Shown here in pieces: positions 17,573-26,327 of a stretch of 64,000 nt of DNA. Every line of letters begins with the position of its first letter. Positions within the stretch are counted from its first letter, which is position 1. The translations under genes were made by a program, and so were the position numbers. Under the pieces are notes generated by a model. It did no database searches. It saw nothing but the letters and a program-made list of their open reading frames with translations, and was not told the DNA's origin. This DNA comes from Burkholderiales bacterium RIFCSPLOWO2_12_FULL_65_40 (GTDB taxonomy: Bacteria; Pseudomonadota; Gammaproteobacteria; Burkholderiales; Burkholderiaceae_C). Location of the stretch: NCBI GenBank assembly GCA_001770955.1, contig MESL01000041.1, positions 21,507 through 85,506 of the forward strand. The letters run 5' to 3'.

Positions 17573-19009
17573 ATGTTGTTGCGTCGCGCCACCAAGATTG
17601 TTGCCACTCTGGGCCCCGCCTCCAGTGAGGCGCTGCTTCTGGAGCAAATGATCAAGGCAGGCGTGAATGTGGTGCGCCTCAACTTCAGCCACGGAACCGC
17701 GCAGGACCATATCGACCGCGCAAGGATGGTGCGTGAGGCAGCGCAGCGGGCGGGCAGGGAAGTGGCCATCATGGCGGACTTGCAGGGTCCCAAGATTCGT
17801 GTCGGCAAATTTGTGCAGGGGCGAGTGATGCTGGAGGCCGGGGCGCCCTTCGTGCTGGACGCATCCCGGACCGAACCGGGGGACCAGGATGGGGTGGGTC
17901 TGGATTACAAGGAACTTCCCCGGGACACCCGTGCCGGCGACGTACTCCTTTTGAATGACGGTCTTATTGTTCTTACCGTGGACGCGGTGCGTGGCGAAGC
18001 AGTGCACACCACGGTCAAAATTGGTGGCGAGCTCTCGAACAACAAGGGCATCAACAAGCAGGGCGGTGGTCTGACAGCGCCGGCATTGACGGCAAAGGAC
18101 ATGGAGGACATCCGCACGGCCATGAGTCTGCAGGCCGACTATGTGGCGGTGAGCTTTCCAAAAAACGCCACGGACATGGAAATGGCACGCCAGCTGTGCA
18201 ATGTGGCGGCTGCGCCTTACAAGCACCGGCCAGGGCTGATTGCAAAAATCGAGCGGGCAGAGGCCATTCCACGGCTGGAGGAAATTCTGCGGGCCAGCGA
18301 CGGCATCATGGTGGCGCGTGGTGACCTGGCCGTGGAGGTGGGTAATGCGGTGGTGCCCGCGCTCCAGAAGAAAATGATCCGGATGGCGCGTGACATGGAC
18401 AAGGTGGTCATCACGGCAACGCAGATGATGGAGAGCATGATCAACAACCCCGTGCCGACACGCGCCGAGGTCAGCGATGTCGCCAACGCGGTACTTGATG
18501 GCACGGATGCCGTCATGCTCAGTGCGGAGACTGCTGCGGGTAAATATCCGCTCGAAACCGTGCTGGAGATGGCGAAAATCTGCGCTGCGGCGGAAGCGGC
18601 CGAAGATGTGCAGCTCGATGCAGATTTTTCGGGGCGTACCTTTGGGAGCATCGACCAATCGATTGCCATGGGGGCGTTGTTCACGGCGCACCACCTCGGT
18701 GCCAAGGCCATCGTTGCCATGACCGATAGCGGCTCCACCGCCCTGTGGATGAGCCGCCACCGCATCCATATCCCGATCTACGCGCTGACCCCCAAGATCG
18801 CGACGCAGCGACGCATGGCTCTCTTTCGCAACGTGCGGCCGCTGCTCATGGATACCAGCGCAGACCGTGATACGGCCTTGGAGCAGGCAGAGCGGCACCT
18901 TAAAATGCGCAACATTGTCAGCAGCGGAGACGTCTACGCCATCACCTGCGGCGAGCCCATGGGGGCACCCGGGGGAACCAATATGCTGAAAATTTGCCGC
19001 GTCGTCTGA
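17573..19009 (+). CDS. pyk: Pyruvate kinase
   Basis: Converts phosphoenolpyruvate and ADP to pyruvate and ATP. The 478 residues contain the N-terminal RRATKIVATLGPAS, NFSHG near residue 38, the metal/substrate loop GIMVARGDLAVEVG near 244 and the signature segment ATQMMESMINNPVPTRAEV near 283, followed by the C-terminal regulatory domain. ATG at 17573 follows an AAAGAAG site. It stands alone between the terminator at 17424 and the fba promoter region. The A/T-rich stretch 17535-17565 upstream may hold its promoter, but no spaced -35/-10 pair is convincing. Confidence 0.98.
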   Translation: MLLRRATKIVATLGPASSEALLLEQMIKAGVNVVRLNFSHGTAQDHIDRARMVREAAQRAGREVAIMADLQGPKIRVGKFVQGRVMLEAGAPFVLDASRTEPGDQDGVGLDYKELPRDTRAGDVLLLNDGLIVLTVDAVRGEAVHTTVKIGGELSNNKGINKQGGGLTAPALTAKDMEDIRTAMSLQADYVAVSFPKNATDMEMARQLCNVAAAPYKHRPGLIAKIERAEAIPRLEEILRASDGIMVARGDLAVEVGNAVVPALQKKMIRMARDMDKVVITATQMMESMINNPVPTRAEVSDVANAVLDGTDAVMLSAETAAGKYPLETVLEMAKICAAAEAAEDVQLDADFSGRTFGSIDQSIAMGALFTAHHLGAKAIVAMTDSGSTALWMSRHRIHIPIYALTPKIATQRRMALFRNVRPLLMDTSADRDTALEQAERHLKMRNIVSSGDVYAITCGEPMGAPGGTNMLKICRVV

Positions 19010-19089
19010 ACGTGTGCGCTGGAATGCGCGGGCAGGTGTTGCCTGCCTTGAGGGTAGAGAAGGAAGTGATAGGGAGGGTCGGAGGCCGC

Positions 19090-19095
19090 TAAAAT
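19090..19095 (+). promoter_or_regulatory. Candidate -10 box for fba
   Basis: TAAAAT 85 bases before the fba ATG, in the pyk-fba gap. No clear -35. The 11-base tandem repeat at 19098-19128 begins within three bases of it. Confidence 0.35.
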
Positions 19096-19097
19096 CA

Positions 19098-19128
19098 GCG
19101 GTTACCAAGCGGTTACCAAGCGGTTGCC
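19098..19128 (+). repeat. 11-base tandem repeat in the fba leader
   Basis: GCGGTTACCAA occurs exactly at 19098-19108 and 19109-19119, followed by a partial third copy GCGGTTGCC (19120-19128). The period of one DNA turn and the place just after a candidate -10 suggest a repressor site or a leader structure, but no known operator is recognised. Confidence 0.75.
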
Positions 19129-19179
19129 GCCGCCCTGTACCGTTTTCTGTGCCTCCCTAACCCTGATCGGATCACTACC

Positions 19180-20244
19180 ATGCCTCTCGTATCGATGCGC
19201 GAACTGCTTGACCATGCCGCCAGCAATGGCTATGGCATTCCTGCCTTCAACGTCAACAACCTGGAGCAGGTGCAGGCTGTGATGGCGGCCGCCGACGAGG
19301 TGGGGGCGCCCGTGATTCTTCAGGCCAGCGCAGGAGCACGCAAGTACGCTGGCGAGAGCTTCATCAAGCACCTGATTCAGGCCGCCTGCGAAGCCTATCC
19401 GCACATTCCGCTGGTCATGCACCAGGACCATGGCACCTCGCCCAAGATCTGCCAGGGCGCGATTGACCTCGGCTTTGGTTCGGTCATGATGGACGGCTCG
19501 CTGATGGAAGATGGCAAGACCCCCGCTTCTTTCGAATACAACGTCGACGTCACTCGCAAGGTCGTCGAGATGGCGCACAAGGTCGGCGTGACCGTGGAAG
19601 GTGAACTTGGCTGCCTGGGTTCACTGGAAACCGGCGAGGCGGGCGAGGAAGACGGTATCGGCGCCGTCGGCAAGCTTGACCACAGCCAGATGCTGACCGA
19701 TCCCGAAGAAGCGGCGCAGTTTGTCAAGGCCACCCAGCTGGATGCGCTGGCGATTGCCATCGGCACCAGCCATGGCGCCTACAAGTTCACCCGCCCACCC
19801 ACTGGCGACGTGCTGGCCATCTCGCGCGTCAAGGAAATCAACGCTCGCATCCCCAACACCCACCTGGTGATGCATGGATCGTCGTCGGTGCCCCAGGATC
19901 TGCTGGCCATCATCAACCAGTACGGCGGCAAGATGAAGGAAACCTACGGCGTGCCTGTCTCGGAGATCCAGGAAGCCATCAAGTACGGCGTGCGCAAGAT
20001 CAACATCGATACCGATATCCGCCTCGCCATGACCGGTGCTGTGCGCAAATTTCTGGCCGAAAACCCCGACAAGTTCGATGCCCGTGAATGGCTCAAGCCC
20101 GCGCGCGAAGCCGCCAAGGCCATCTGCAAGCAGCGCTACCTTGAATTTGGCTGCGAAGGCCAGGGCTCCAAGATCAAGGGTGCGAACCTGCTGATGATGG
20201 CGCAAAAATACGCTGCGGGTGAACTGGCCCAAGTGGTGAACTGA
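19180..20244 (+). CDS. fba: Fructose-bisphosphate aldolase, class II
   Basis: Zinc enzyme that splits or forms fructose-1,6-bisphosphate. The 354-residue product fits the Calvin-cycle/CbbA-like class II subtype. Visible motifs: [10 protein letters not shown] at residues 18-27, HQDHGTSP with zinc-binding histidine near 83-90, [10 protein letters not shown] near 134, GTSHGAYKF near 196 and HGSSSVP near 231. ATG 19180 is the only sensible start. A strong bidirectional-looking terminator follows 20 bases after the stop. Confidence 0.98.
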   Translation: MPLVSMRELLDHAASNGYGIPAFNVNNLEQVQAVMAAADEVGAPVILQASAGARKYAGESFIKHLIQAACEAYPHIPLVMHQDHGTSPKICQGAIDLGFGSVMMDGSLMEDGKTPASFEYNVDVTRKVVEMAHKVGVTVEGELGCLGSLETGEAGEEDGIGAVGKLDHSQMLTDPEEAAQFVKATQLDALAIAIGTSHGAYKFTRPPTGDVLAISRVKEINARIPNTHLVMHGSSSVPQDLLAIINQYGGKMKETYGVPVSEIQEAIKYGVRKINIDTDIRLAMTGAVRKFLAENPDKFDAREWLKPAREAAKAICKQRYLEFGCEGQGSKIKGANLLMMAQKYAAGELAQVVN

Positions 20245-20263
20245 CGCCAACGCATCCATACAG

Positions 20264-20293
20264 AAAAACGGCAGCATTGGGGCTGCCGTTTTT
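20264..20293 (+). terminator. Rho-independent terminator after fba
   Basis: Perfect 12-base stem AAAAACGGCAGC/GCTGCCGTTTTT with loop ATTGGG and further T residues. It lies 20 bases after the fba stop. Confidence 0.93.
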
Positions 20294-20477
20294 GTTTGGG
20301 GGCCCTTCTCTACCCGTGCATGTCCGATAGAAGATAGGACCGTGAAATTTCTTCATGTAAGCTCGCGGTCAGTTTGTCCGTGCGATTGCGGTGTGGAGCA
20401 TGCCTGCCCCGATTCACGACACATGCAAGACCCAGCGACGCTTGCGCAACGATCACGAAACCTGGAGGAGACCATTC

Positions 20478-22085
20478 ATGCAAACCAATCCCACCCCACC
20501 GGCGCAGCGCATCGGCGTGCCCCGGGAAACCTTCCATGGCGAAAAGCGCGTTGCCACCGTGCCCGACGTGGTGGAAAAGCTCGTCAAGCTTGGCTTCTCG
20601 GTCGCTGTCGAATCCGGTGCGGGCGATGCCGCCCATTGCAGCGATGAAGCCTACCGTGCCGCTGGTGCCGAGGTGCTGCCGGATGCCGCCGCACTGTGGG
20701 CTGCTTCGGACATTGTGCTCAAGGTGCGCCCGCCCAGCAGCGACGAAGTGGCGCTGATGCGTGATGGCGGTACGTTGATCGGTTTTGTCTGGCCCGCCCA
20801 GAACCCGGAACTGATGCAGCAGCTCGCTGCCAGGAACGCCACGGTACTGGCCATTGACTGCCTGCCGCGCACCCTGAGCCGTGCGCAGAAGATGGACGCG
20901 CTGACATCCACCGCAGGGGTGAGCGGTTACCGCGCCGTCATCGAAGCGGCCAATGCCTTCGGCCGCTATTTCAACGGCCAGATCACGGCGGCGGGCAAGG
21001 TGCCCCCGGCCAAAGTATTCATCGCAGGTGCGGGCGTGGCGGGCCTGGCGGCCATCGGAACGGCAGCCAACCTGGGCGCCATCGTGCGGGCCAACGATAC
21101 GCGCGCCGAGGTGGCTGACCAGGTCAAGTCGCTGGGCGGTGAGTTCGTCAAGGTGGACTATGAAGAAGAGGGCTCGGGCGGTGGCGGCTACGCCAAGGTG
21201 ATGAGCGAGGGCTTCCAGGCCGCACAACGCCAGATGTACGCCACCCAGGCCAAGGACGCGGACATCATCATCACGACGGCCCTGATCCCCGGAAAGCCCG
21301 CGCCCAAGCTCATCACCGCCGAGATGGTGCAGTCGATGAAGCCGGGCAGCGTGATCGTGGACATGGCTGCCGAGCAGGGCGGCAATTGCGAACTGACCGT
21401 GCCCGGCGAGGCCGTGGTGCGCCACGGCGTGACCATCATCGGCTACACCGATCTGGCTTCGCGCCTGGCCAAACAGTCGTCCACGCTGTATGCCACCAAC
21501 CTCATGCGCCTGATCGAGGAACTGTGCAAGGCCAAGGACGGCGTGGCCGTGGTCAACATGGAAGACGACGCCATCCGGGGCCTAACGGTCATCAAGGAGG
21601 GTGCCATCACCTGGCCCGCACCGCCGCTTAAGGCAGCGCCGGCGCCCGCGCCCAAGCCTGCCGCAGCCCCTGTGGCCGAAAAGAAAAGCGGGCATGGCCA
21701 CGGCAGCAGCGCCCCGTTGCCCGCCAAGACCCTGGCCATTCTCTTTGCCGTGGCTGCGCTGGCGTTCTGGTTCATCGGAGCCTATGCGCCTGCGGCCTTC
21801 CTGGGGCACTTCACGGTGTTCGTGCTGGCCTGCTTCATCGGCTACATGGTGGTATGGAACGTCACACCCGCGCTGCATACGCCGCTGATGAGCGTGACCA
21901 ACGCCATTTCCAGCATCATCGCCATCGGCGCGCTGGTGCAGATCGCGCCGCCCGAAGCGGGTGTCAACGGGCGCCCCGACGGGCTGATCCTCTGGCTGGC
22001 CTTTGCCGCCATTGTGCTCACCGCTGTCAACATGTTCGGCGGATTCGCCGTGACGCGCCGCATGCTCGCCATGTTCCGCCGATAA
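20478..22085 (+). CDS. pntA: NAD(P) transhydrogenase subunit alpha
   Basis: Proton-translocating transhydrogenase that reduces NADP+ with NADH. The 535-residue chain contains the NAD-binding domain I (IGVPRETFHGEKRVA at residues 11-25; FIAGAGVAGLAAIGTAANLG near 180-199), a Pro/Ala-rich linker near 385-405 and C-terminal membrane segments, so alpha1 and alpha2 parts are fused as in E. coli PntA. ATG 20478 is chosen because GGAGGAG lies 7 bases upstream; the frame is open earlier but lacks such a site. pntB follows after 38 bases. Confidence 0.97.
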   Translation: MQTNPTPPAQRIGVPRETFHGEKRVATVPDVVEKLVKLGFSVAVESGAGDAAHCSDEAYRAAGAEVLPDAAALWAASDIVLKVRPPSSDEVALMRDGGTLIGFVWPAQNPELMQQLAARNATVLAIDCLPRTLSRAQKMDALTSTAGVSGYRAVIEAANAFGRYFNGQITAAGKVPPAKVFIAGAGVAGLAAIGTAANLGAIVRANDTRAEVADQVKSLGGEFVKVDYEEEGSGGGGYAKVMSEGFQAAQRQMYATQAKDADIIITTALIPGKPAPKLITAEMVQSMKPGSVIVDMAAEQGGNCELTVPGEAVVRHGVTIIGYTDLASRLAKQSSTLYATNLMRLIEELCKAKDGVAVVNMEDDAIRGLTVIKEGAITWPAPPLKAAPAPAPKPAAAPVAEKKSGHGHGSSAPLPAKTLAILFAVAALAFWFIGAYAPAAFLGHFTVFVLACFIGYMVVWNVTPALHTPLMSVTNAISSIIAIGALVQIAPPEAGVNGRPDGLILWLAFAAIVLTAVNMFGGFAVTRRMLAMFRR

Positions 22086-22123
22086 GAACGAGACACAACT
22101 AGAACACGCAAGGAAAGATGCTC

Positions 22124-23539
22124 ATGTCCCAAAGTCTCGCCACGGTGGCCTATCTTGGCGCCGCCATTCTCTTTATTCTGAGCCTGGGTGGCTTGTCCAA
22201 CCCGGAAACCTCGCGCCGCGGCAACCTGTTCGGCATGGTCGGCATGGCGCTGGCCGTGCTGGCCACGGTGTTCGGACCGCGCGTCAGCCCCATGGGCGTC
22301 GCCTGGATCGTCGGTGCGCTGGTGGTGGGCGGTGGCATTGGCCTGTACGCCGCCAAGGTCGTGAAGATGACCCAGATGCCCGAACTGGTCGCGCTCATGC
22401 ACAGCCTGGTGGGTCTGGCGGCCTGCCTGGTCGGCTTTGCCAGTTATGTGGATACCTCGATCCAGCTGCAGGGCGCGGAGAAGGTCATCCACGAGGTGGA
22501 AATCTACGTCGGCATCCTGATCGGCGCTGTGACCTTCTCGGGCTCGCTGATTGCGTTCGGCAAGCTCAACGGCAAGATTGGCGGCAAGCCGCTGCTGCTG
22601 CCCGCGCGCCACTGGATGAATCTGGTCGGCCTGCTGGTGGTGATCTGGTTCGGTCGCGAGTTCGTTCACGCATCCACGGTGGCCGAAGGCATGCTGCCGC
22701 TGATCGTGATGACCGTGATCGCGCTGCTGTTTGGCGTGCACATGGTGATGGCCATTGGTGGTGCAGACATGCCGGTGGTGGTGTCCATGCTCAACAGCTA
22801 CTCGGGCTGGGCCGCTGCGGCCACGGGCTTCATGCTGGGCAACGACCTGCTGATCGTGACCGGCGCGCTGGTCGGCTCCTCGGGTGCCATCCTGTCGTAC
22901 ATCATGTGCAACGCAATGAACCGCAACTTCATCAGCGTGATCGCGGGCGGCTTTGGTTCCGGTGGCGGTTCGACGCCCGCCAAATCGGGCGAAGCGGCCG
23001 AGCCGCAGGGTGAGGTGGTGCCGGTGAGCGCTGCCGAGACGGCCGAACTGCTGCGCGATGCCAAGAGCGTCATCATCGTGCCGGGTTACGGCATGGCCGT
23101 GGCGCAGGCACAGCACACGGTGTACGAGATCACCAAGACCCTGCGCGAAAAGGGCGTGAATGTGCGTTTCGGCATCCACCCGGTCGCGGGCCGCATGCCG
23201 GGCCACATGAACGTGCTGCTGGCCGAGGCCAAGGTGCCCTACGACATCGTGATGGAGATGGACGAGATCAACGAGGACTTCCCGGACACCGATGTGGTCA
23301 TGGTCATTGGTGCCAACGACATCGTGAATCCCAGCGCCCTCGAAGACCCGGGCAGCCCCATTGCCGGCATGCCGGTGCTCGAAGTGTGGAAGGCCAAGAC
23401 CTCGATCGTGATGAAGCGCTCGATGGCCTCGGGCTATGCCGGGGTGGACAACCCGCTCTTCTACAAGGAGAACAACCGCATGCTGTTTGGCGACGCCAAG
23501 AAAATGCTTGACGAGGTGCTGGGAGCACTCAAGGGCTGA
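22124..23539 (+). CDS. pntB: NAD(P) transhydrogenase subunit beta
   Basis: Membrane and NADP-binding subunit of the transhydrogenase. The 471-residue protein has about eight or nine hydrophobic segments (residues 4-270), a Gly/Ser-rich linker and the NADP-binding domain III with [16 protein letters not shown] near 316 and the [20 protein letters not shown] motif. ATG 22124 is nine bases after AGGA; ATG at 22118 is possible but its spacing is short. Cotranscribed with pntA. Confidence 0.97.
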   Translation: MSQSLATVAYLGAAILFILSLGGLSNPETSRRGNLFGMVGMALAVLATVFGPRVSPMGVAWIVGALVVGGGIGLYAAKVVKMTQMPELVALMHSLVGLAACLVGFASYVDTSIQLQGAEKVIHEVEIYVGILIGAVTFSGSLIAFGKLNGKIGGKPLLLPARHWMNLVGLLVVIWFGREFVHASTVAEGMLPLIVMTVIALLFGVHMVMAIGGADMPVVVSMLNSYSGWAAAATGFMLGNDLLIVTGALVGSSGAILSYIMCNAMNRNFISVIAGGFGSGGGSTPAKSGEAAEPQGEVVPVSAAETAELLRDAKSVIIVPGYGMAVAQAQHTVYEITKTLREKGVNVRFGIHPVAGRMPGHMNVLLAEAKVPYDIVMEMDEINEDFPDTDVVMVIGANDIVNPSALEDPGSPIAGMPVLEVWKAKTSIVMKRSMASGYAGVDNPLFYKENNRMLFGDAKKMLDEVLGALKG

Positions 23540-23567
23540 CAAGGCATAATTCCCAAGGGAAAAGCAC

Positions 23568-23595
23568 GACCGTGCGAAATTGTTCTTGCACGGTC
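23568..23595. repeat. Inverted repeat between pntB and the acyl-CoA ligase gene
   Basis: Perfect 8-base arms GACCGTGC (23568-23575) and GCACGGTC (23588-23595) with a 12-base loop, 36 bases before the next start codon. No T tract follows, so an operator for the acyl-CoA ligase or an mRNA hairpin is as likely as a terminator. Confidence 0.6.
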
Positions 23596-23630
23596 CATCA
23601 CACGTGAAAAATAGATCAGGAGACTCGGAG

Positions 23631-25310
23631 ATGACCGACCGCATTTGGCTCAAGAGCTACCCGTCTGGCGTGCCCGCCGACATCGACCCAGGGCAGTACC
23701 CGTCCCTCGTCGCACTGATGGAGGAAGCCTTCCACAAGTACGCCGACCGCGTGGCCTACAGCTTCATGGGCAAGGACATCACCTACGCCCAGACGGAGTC
23801 GCTGAGCAATGCCTTCGCCACCTATCTGCAGGGCCTGGGCATGGTCAAGGGTGACCGTGTTGCCATCATGATGCCCAACGTCCCGCAGTACCCGGTCACG
23901 GTGGCCGCCATCCTGCGCGCCGGTTTCGTGGTGGTCAACGTCAACCCGCTGTACACGCCACGCGAGCTGGAGCACCAGCTCAAGGACTCGGGCGCCAAGG
24001 CCATCGTCATCATCGAGAACTTTGCCACCACGCTGGAGCAGTGCATTACCCACACGCCCGTCAAGCATGTGGTGCTGTGTGCCATGGGCGACCAGCTCGG
24101 CCTGCTCAAGGGCGCGCTGGTCAACTATGTGGTGCGCAACGTCAAGAAGATGGTGCCGGCCTACAACTTGCCCAATGCCGTGCGCTTCAACGAAGCCATC
24201 GCCCAGGGAACGCGCGGCACCTTCAAAAAGCCGGACATCAAGCCCGACGACATTGCCCTGCTGCAGTACACCGGGGGCACCACGGGTGTTTCCAAGGGCG
24301 CCGTGCTGCTGCACCGCAATGTGATCGCCAACGTACTGCAGTCCGAAGTGTGGAACGAGCCCGTGATGAAGAAGGTGCCCGCTGGCGAGCAGCCCACCAG
24401 CATCTGCGCGCTGCCGCTGTACCACATCTTCGCGTTCACGGTGAACATGATGCTGTCCATGCGCATGGGCGGCAAGACCATCCTGATCCCGAACCCGCGT
24501 GACCTGCCCGCCGTGCTCAAAGAGCTGTCCAAGCACACCTTCCACAGCTTCCCGGCCGTGAACACGTTGTTCAACGGCCTGGCCAACCACCCCGACTTCA
24601 ACACCGTCAACTGGAAGAACCTCAAAGTTTCCGTGGGCGGCGGCATGGCGGTGCAGGGTGCGGTAGCCAAGCTGTGGCTGGAGAAGACAGGCTGCCCGAT
24701 CTGCGAAGGCTACGGCCTGTCGGAAACCAGCCCTTCGGCCAGCTGCAACCCGGTGACGGCGACGGAATTCACCGGAACCATTGGCGTGCCATTGCCCAGC
24801 ACCTGGATGAAACTGCTCGACGACGAAGGCAACACGGTCACCGAACTGGGTGTTCCCGGCGAGATCGCCATCAAGGGCCCGCAGGTCATGGCCGGCTACT
24901 GGCAGCGCCCCGACGAAACCGCCAAGGTGATGACCGAAGACGGTTACTTCAAATCCGGTGACGTCGGCGTCATGGACGAGCGCGGCTTCTTCAAGATCGT
25001 CGATCGCAAGAAGGACATGGTGCTGGTCAGCGGCTTCAATGTCTATCCCAACGAGGTCGAAGAGGTGGTGGCCGCCATGCCGGGCGTGATGGAATGCGCC
25101 GTGGTGGGTGTGCCCGACGAAAAGTCGGGCGAAGCCGTCAAGCTGGTCATTGTGCGCAAGGACCCCGACCTCACCGAGGAGGCCGTGCGCGAGTTCTGCC
25201 GCCATGAGCTGACGGGCTACAAGCAGCCCAAGGTGGTCGAGTTCCGCGAAGAGCTGCCCAAGACGCCTGTGGGCAAGATCTTGCGCCGAGAACTGCGCGA
25301 CAAGAAGTAA
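23631..25310 (+). CDS. fadD: Long-chain fatty acid-CoA ligase (FadD type)
   Basis: AMP-forming enzyme that activates fatty acids to acyl-CoA for beta-oxidation. The 559-residue length fits FadD. It has the AMP-binding P-loop YTGGTTGVSKGA near residues 213-224, the GYGLSETSP motif near 360, the FFKIVDRKKDMVLVSGFNVYP hinge near 450 and the C-terminal KTPVGKILRR with the catalytic lysine. ATG 23631 follows AGGAG; an upstream in-frame ATG at 23580 would add 17 residues and would read through the inverted repeat. A hairpin terminator follows. Chain-length preference is inferred from family only. Confidence 0.93.
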   Translation: MTDRIWLKSYPSGVPADIDPGQYPSLVALMEEAFHKYADRVAYSFMGKDITYAQTESLSNAFATYLQGLGMVKGDRVAIMMPNVPQYPVTVAAILRAGFVVVNVNPLYTPRELEHQLKDSGAKAIVIIENFATTLEQCITHTPVKHVVLCAMGDQLGLLKGALVNYVVRNVKKMVPAYNLPNAVRFNEAIAQGTRGTFKKPDIKPDDIALLQYTGGTTGVSKGAVLLHRNVIANVLQSEVWNEPVMKKVPAGEQPTSICALPLYHIFAFTVNMMLSMRMGGKTILIPNPRDLPAVLKELSKHTFHSFPAVNTLFNGLANHPDFNTVNWKNLKVSVGGGMAVQGAVAKLWLEKTGCPICEGYGLSETSPSASCNPVTATEFTGTIGVPLPSTWMKLLDDEGNTVTELGVPGEIAIKGPQVMAGYWQRPDETAKVMTEDGYFKSGDVGVMDERGFFKIVDRKKDMVLVSGFNVYPNEVEEVVAAMPGVMECAVVGVPDEKSGEAVKLVIVRKDPDLTEEAVREFCRHELTGYKQPKVVEFREELPKTPVGKILRRELRDKK

Positions 25311-25347
25311 GCCGCGAGGGGCGAAAGCCCCCGTGCGCCACAATACG

Positions 25348-25371
25348 GAGCGGCTTCGGCCGCTCTTTGTC
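25348..25371 (+). terminator. Rho-independent terminator after the acyl-CoA ligase gene
   Basis: Seven-base stem GAGCGGC/GCCGCTC with a TTCG tetraloop, then TTTGTCTTT. It lies between the ligase stop and the mtnN start, so mtnN either has a promoter within a few bases or depends on read-through. Confidence 0.75.
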
Positions 25372-25384
25372 TTTCTGGAACACC

Positions 25385-26134
25385 ATGACCACCGCCATCC
25401 TCAGCGCCCTTCCCGAAGAACAGTCCGGCCTCGTCGGAAGCCTGGAACAGGCCCGCCGCGTGACGCACGCGGGGCGGGCCTTCTGGCAGGGGGTGTTGCA
25501 CGGCAAACCGGTGGTGCTGGCGCTCTCGGGCATGGGCAAGGTGGCTGCAGCGACCACGGCCACGGTACTGGTCGAGCGGTTTGGCGTGGCACGCATCGTG
25601 TTCACGGGTGTGGCGGGCGGGCTGGGGGACGGTGTGCGGGTGGGTGATGTGGTGGTGGCGCTGGACTATGTGCAGCACGACATGGATGTCTCGCCGCTGT
25701 TCCAGCGCTGGCATGTGCCCGGCTACGCGGGGGTGCGTCTACCGTGCGATGCCGGTTTGTCTGCTCATCTTTCAGGAGCTGTCAGCGCTTGTCTGCAAAG
25801 CGCTGGGGGCCAGTTTTATGTCAATTCAGATGGTCGGCCACCGCAGCTGCACCGGGGGCTGGTGGCCAGTGGTGACCAGTTCGTGACCAGCGCACAGGTG
25901 TCGCGGGCGCTGCGCGATCCCCTGGTGGCGGCGGGGCACGATGTTCTGGCCGTGGAGATGGAGGGCGCTGCCGTGGCCCAGGTGTGCCTGGACTATGGCG
26001 TGCCGTTCGCCGCAGTGCGCACCATCTCGGATCGGGCCGACGACGACGCGCATGTGGACTTCCCGGTGTTCATCCAGACAGTGGCCAGCCGCTACGCCGA
26101 CCACATCGTGCGCCATTTACTCGAATTGCTATAA
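25385..26134 (+). CDS. mtnN: 5'-methylthioadenosine/S-adenosylhomocysteine nucleosidase
   Basis: Hydrolyses methylthioadenosine and S-adenosylhomocysteine to adenine and a thioribosyl compound. The 249 residues contain ILSALPEEQ at the N-terminus, LALSGMGKVAAATTATVL, GVAGGLGDGVRVGDVVV and the C-terminal EMEGAAVAQVC with the ribose-binding glutamate, then RTISDRAD with the catalytic aspartate. Residues 128-148 (HLSGAVSACLQSAGG...) coincide with element E3. A second element, E4, begins at the gene's end and supplies the final LL codons and TAA stop. ATG 25385 gives the normal N-terminus. Confidence 0.93.
   Translation: MTTAILSALPEEQSGLVGSLEQARRVTHAGRAFWQGVLHGKPVVLALSGMGKVAAATTATVLVERFGVARIVFTGVAGGLGDGVRVGDVVVALDYVQHDMDVSPLFQRWHVPGYAGVRLPCDAGLSAHLSGAVSACLQSAGGQFYVNSDGRPPQLHRGLVASGDQFVTSAQVSRALRDPLVAAGHDVLAVEMEGAAVAQVCLDYGVPFAAVRTISDRADDDAHVDFPVFIQTVASRYADHIVRHLLELL
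25768..25827 (-). repeat. Dispersed palindromic element E3, inside mtnN
   Basis: Well-preserved copy on the plus strand: GGAGCTGTCAGCGCTTGTCT, then GCAAAGCGCTGGGGGCCAG, then TTTTATGTCAA. AGCGCTT and AAGCGCT are the palindrome halves. It is translated in frame in mtnN. Confidence 0.85.
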
Positions 26135-26190
26135 AAAACATAGCTGCTTGCGCATGATGGGCGGGTGTTTTTTGCCAATATTGCTTGAAT
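26125..26190 (-). repeat. Dispersed palindromic element E4, at the mtnN stop
   Basis: Plus strand reads TTGCTATAAAAAACATAGCT, GCTTGCGCATGATGGGCGGG, then TTTTTTGCCAATATTGCTTG. Both ends match the family; the centre is degenerate. The TAA inside CTATAA is the mtnN stop codon. Confidence 0.75.
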
Positions 26191-26267
26191 TATCCTGGCC
26201 TCTTGAAACAGGCACGGCCCAGACCAGCGACCGCCGCGCAAGGGCCGCCCCGCCGCGCTGAGCAAGG

Positions 26268-26314
26268 TCCCCCTTCCCGGCGAAGCCGAGAGAAGGGGGA
26301 GGGCGCGCAGCGCC
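26268..26314. terminator. Hairpin element between convergent mtnN and corA
   Basis: TCCCCCTTC (26268-26276) pairs with GAAGGGGGA (26292-26300), followed by a small hairpin GGCGC-GCA-GCGCC (26302-26314). Similar C-rich/G-rich hairpins recur between convergent genes in this family (from memory). A bidirectional transcription-end role is inferred; there is no T tract. Confidence 0.5.
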
Positions 26315-26327
26315 ACAGGGGGTTGTC

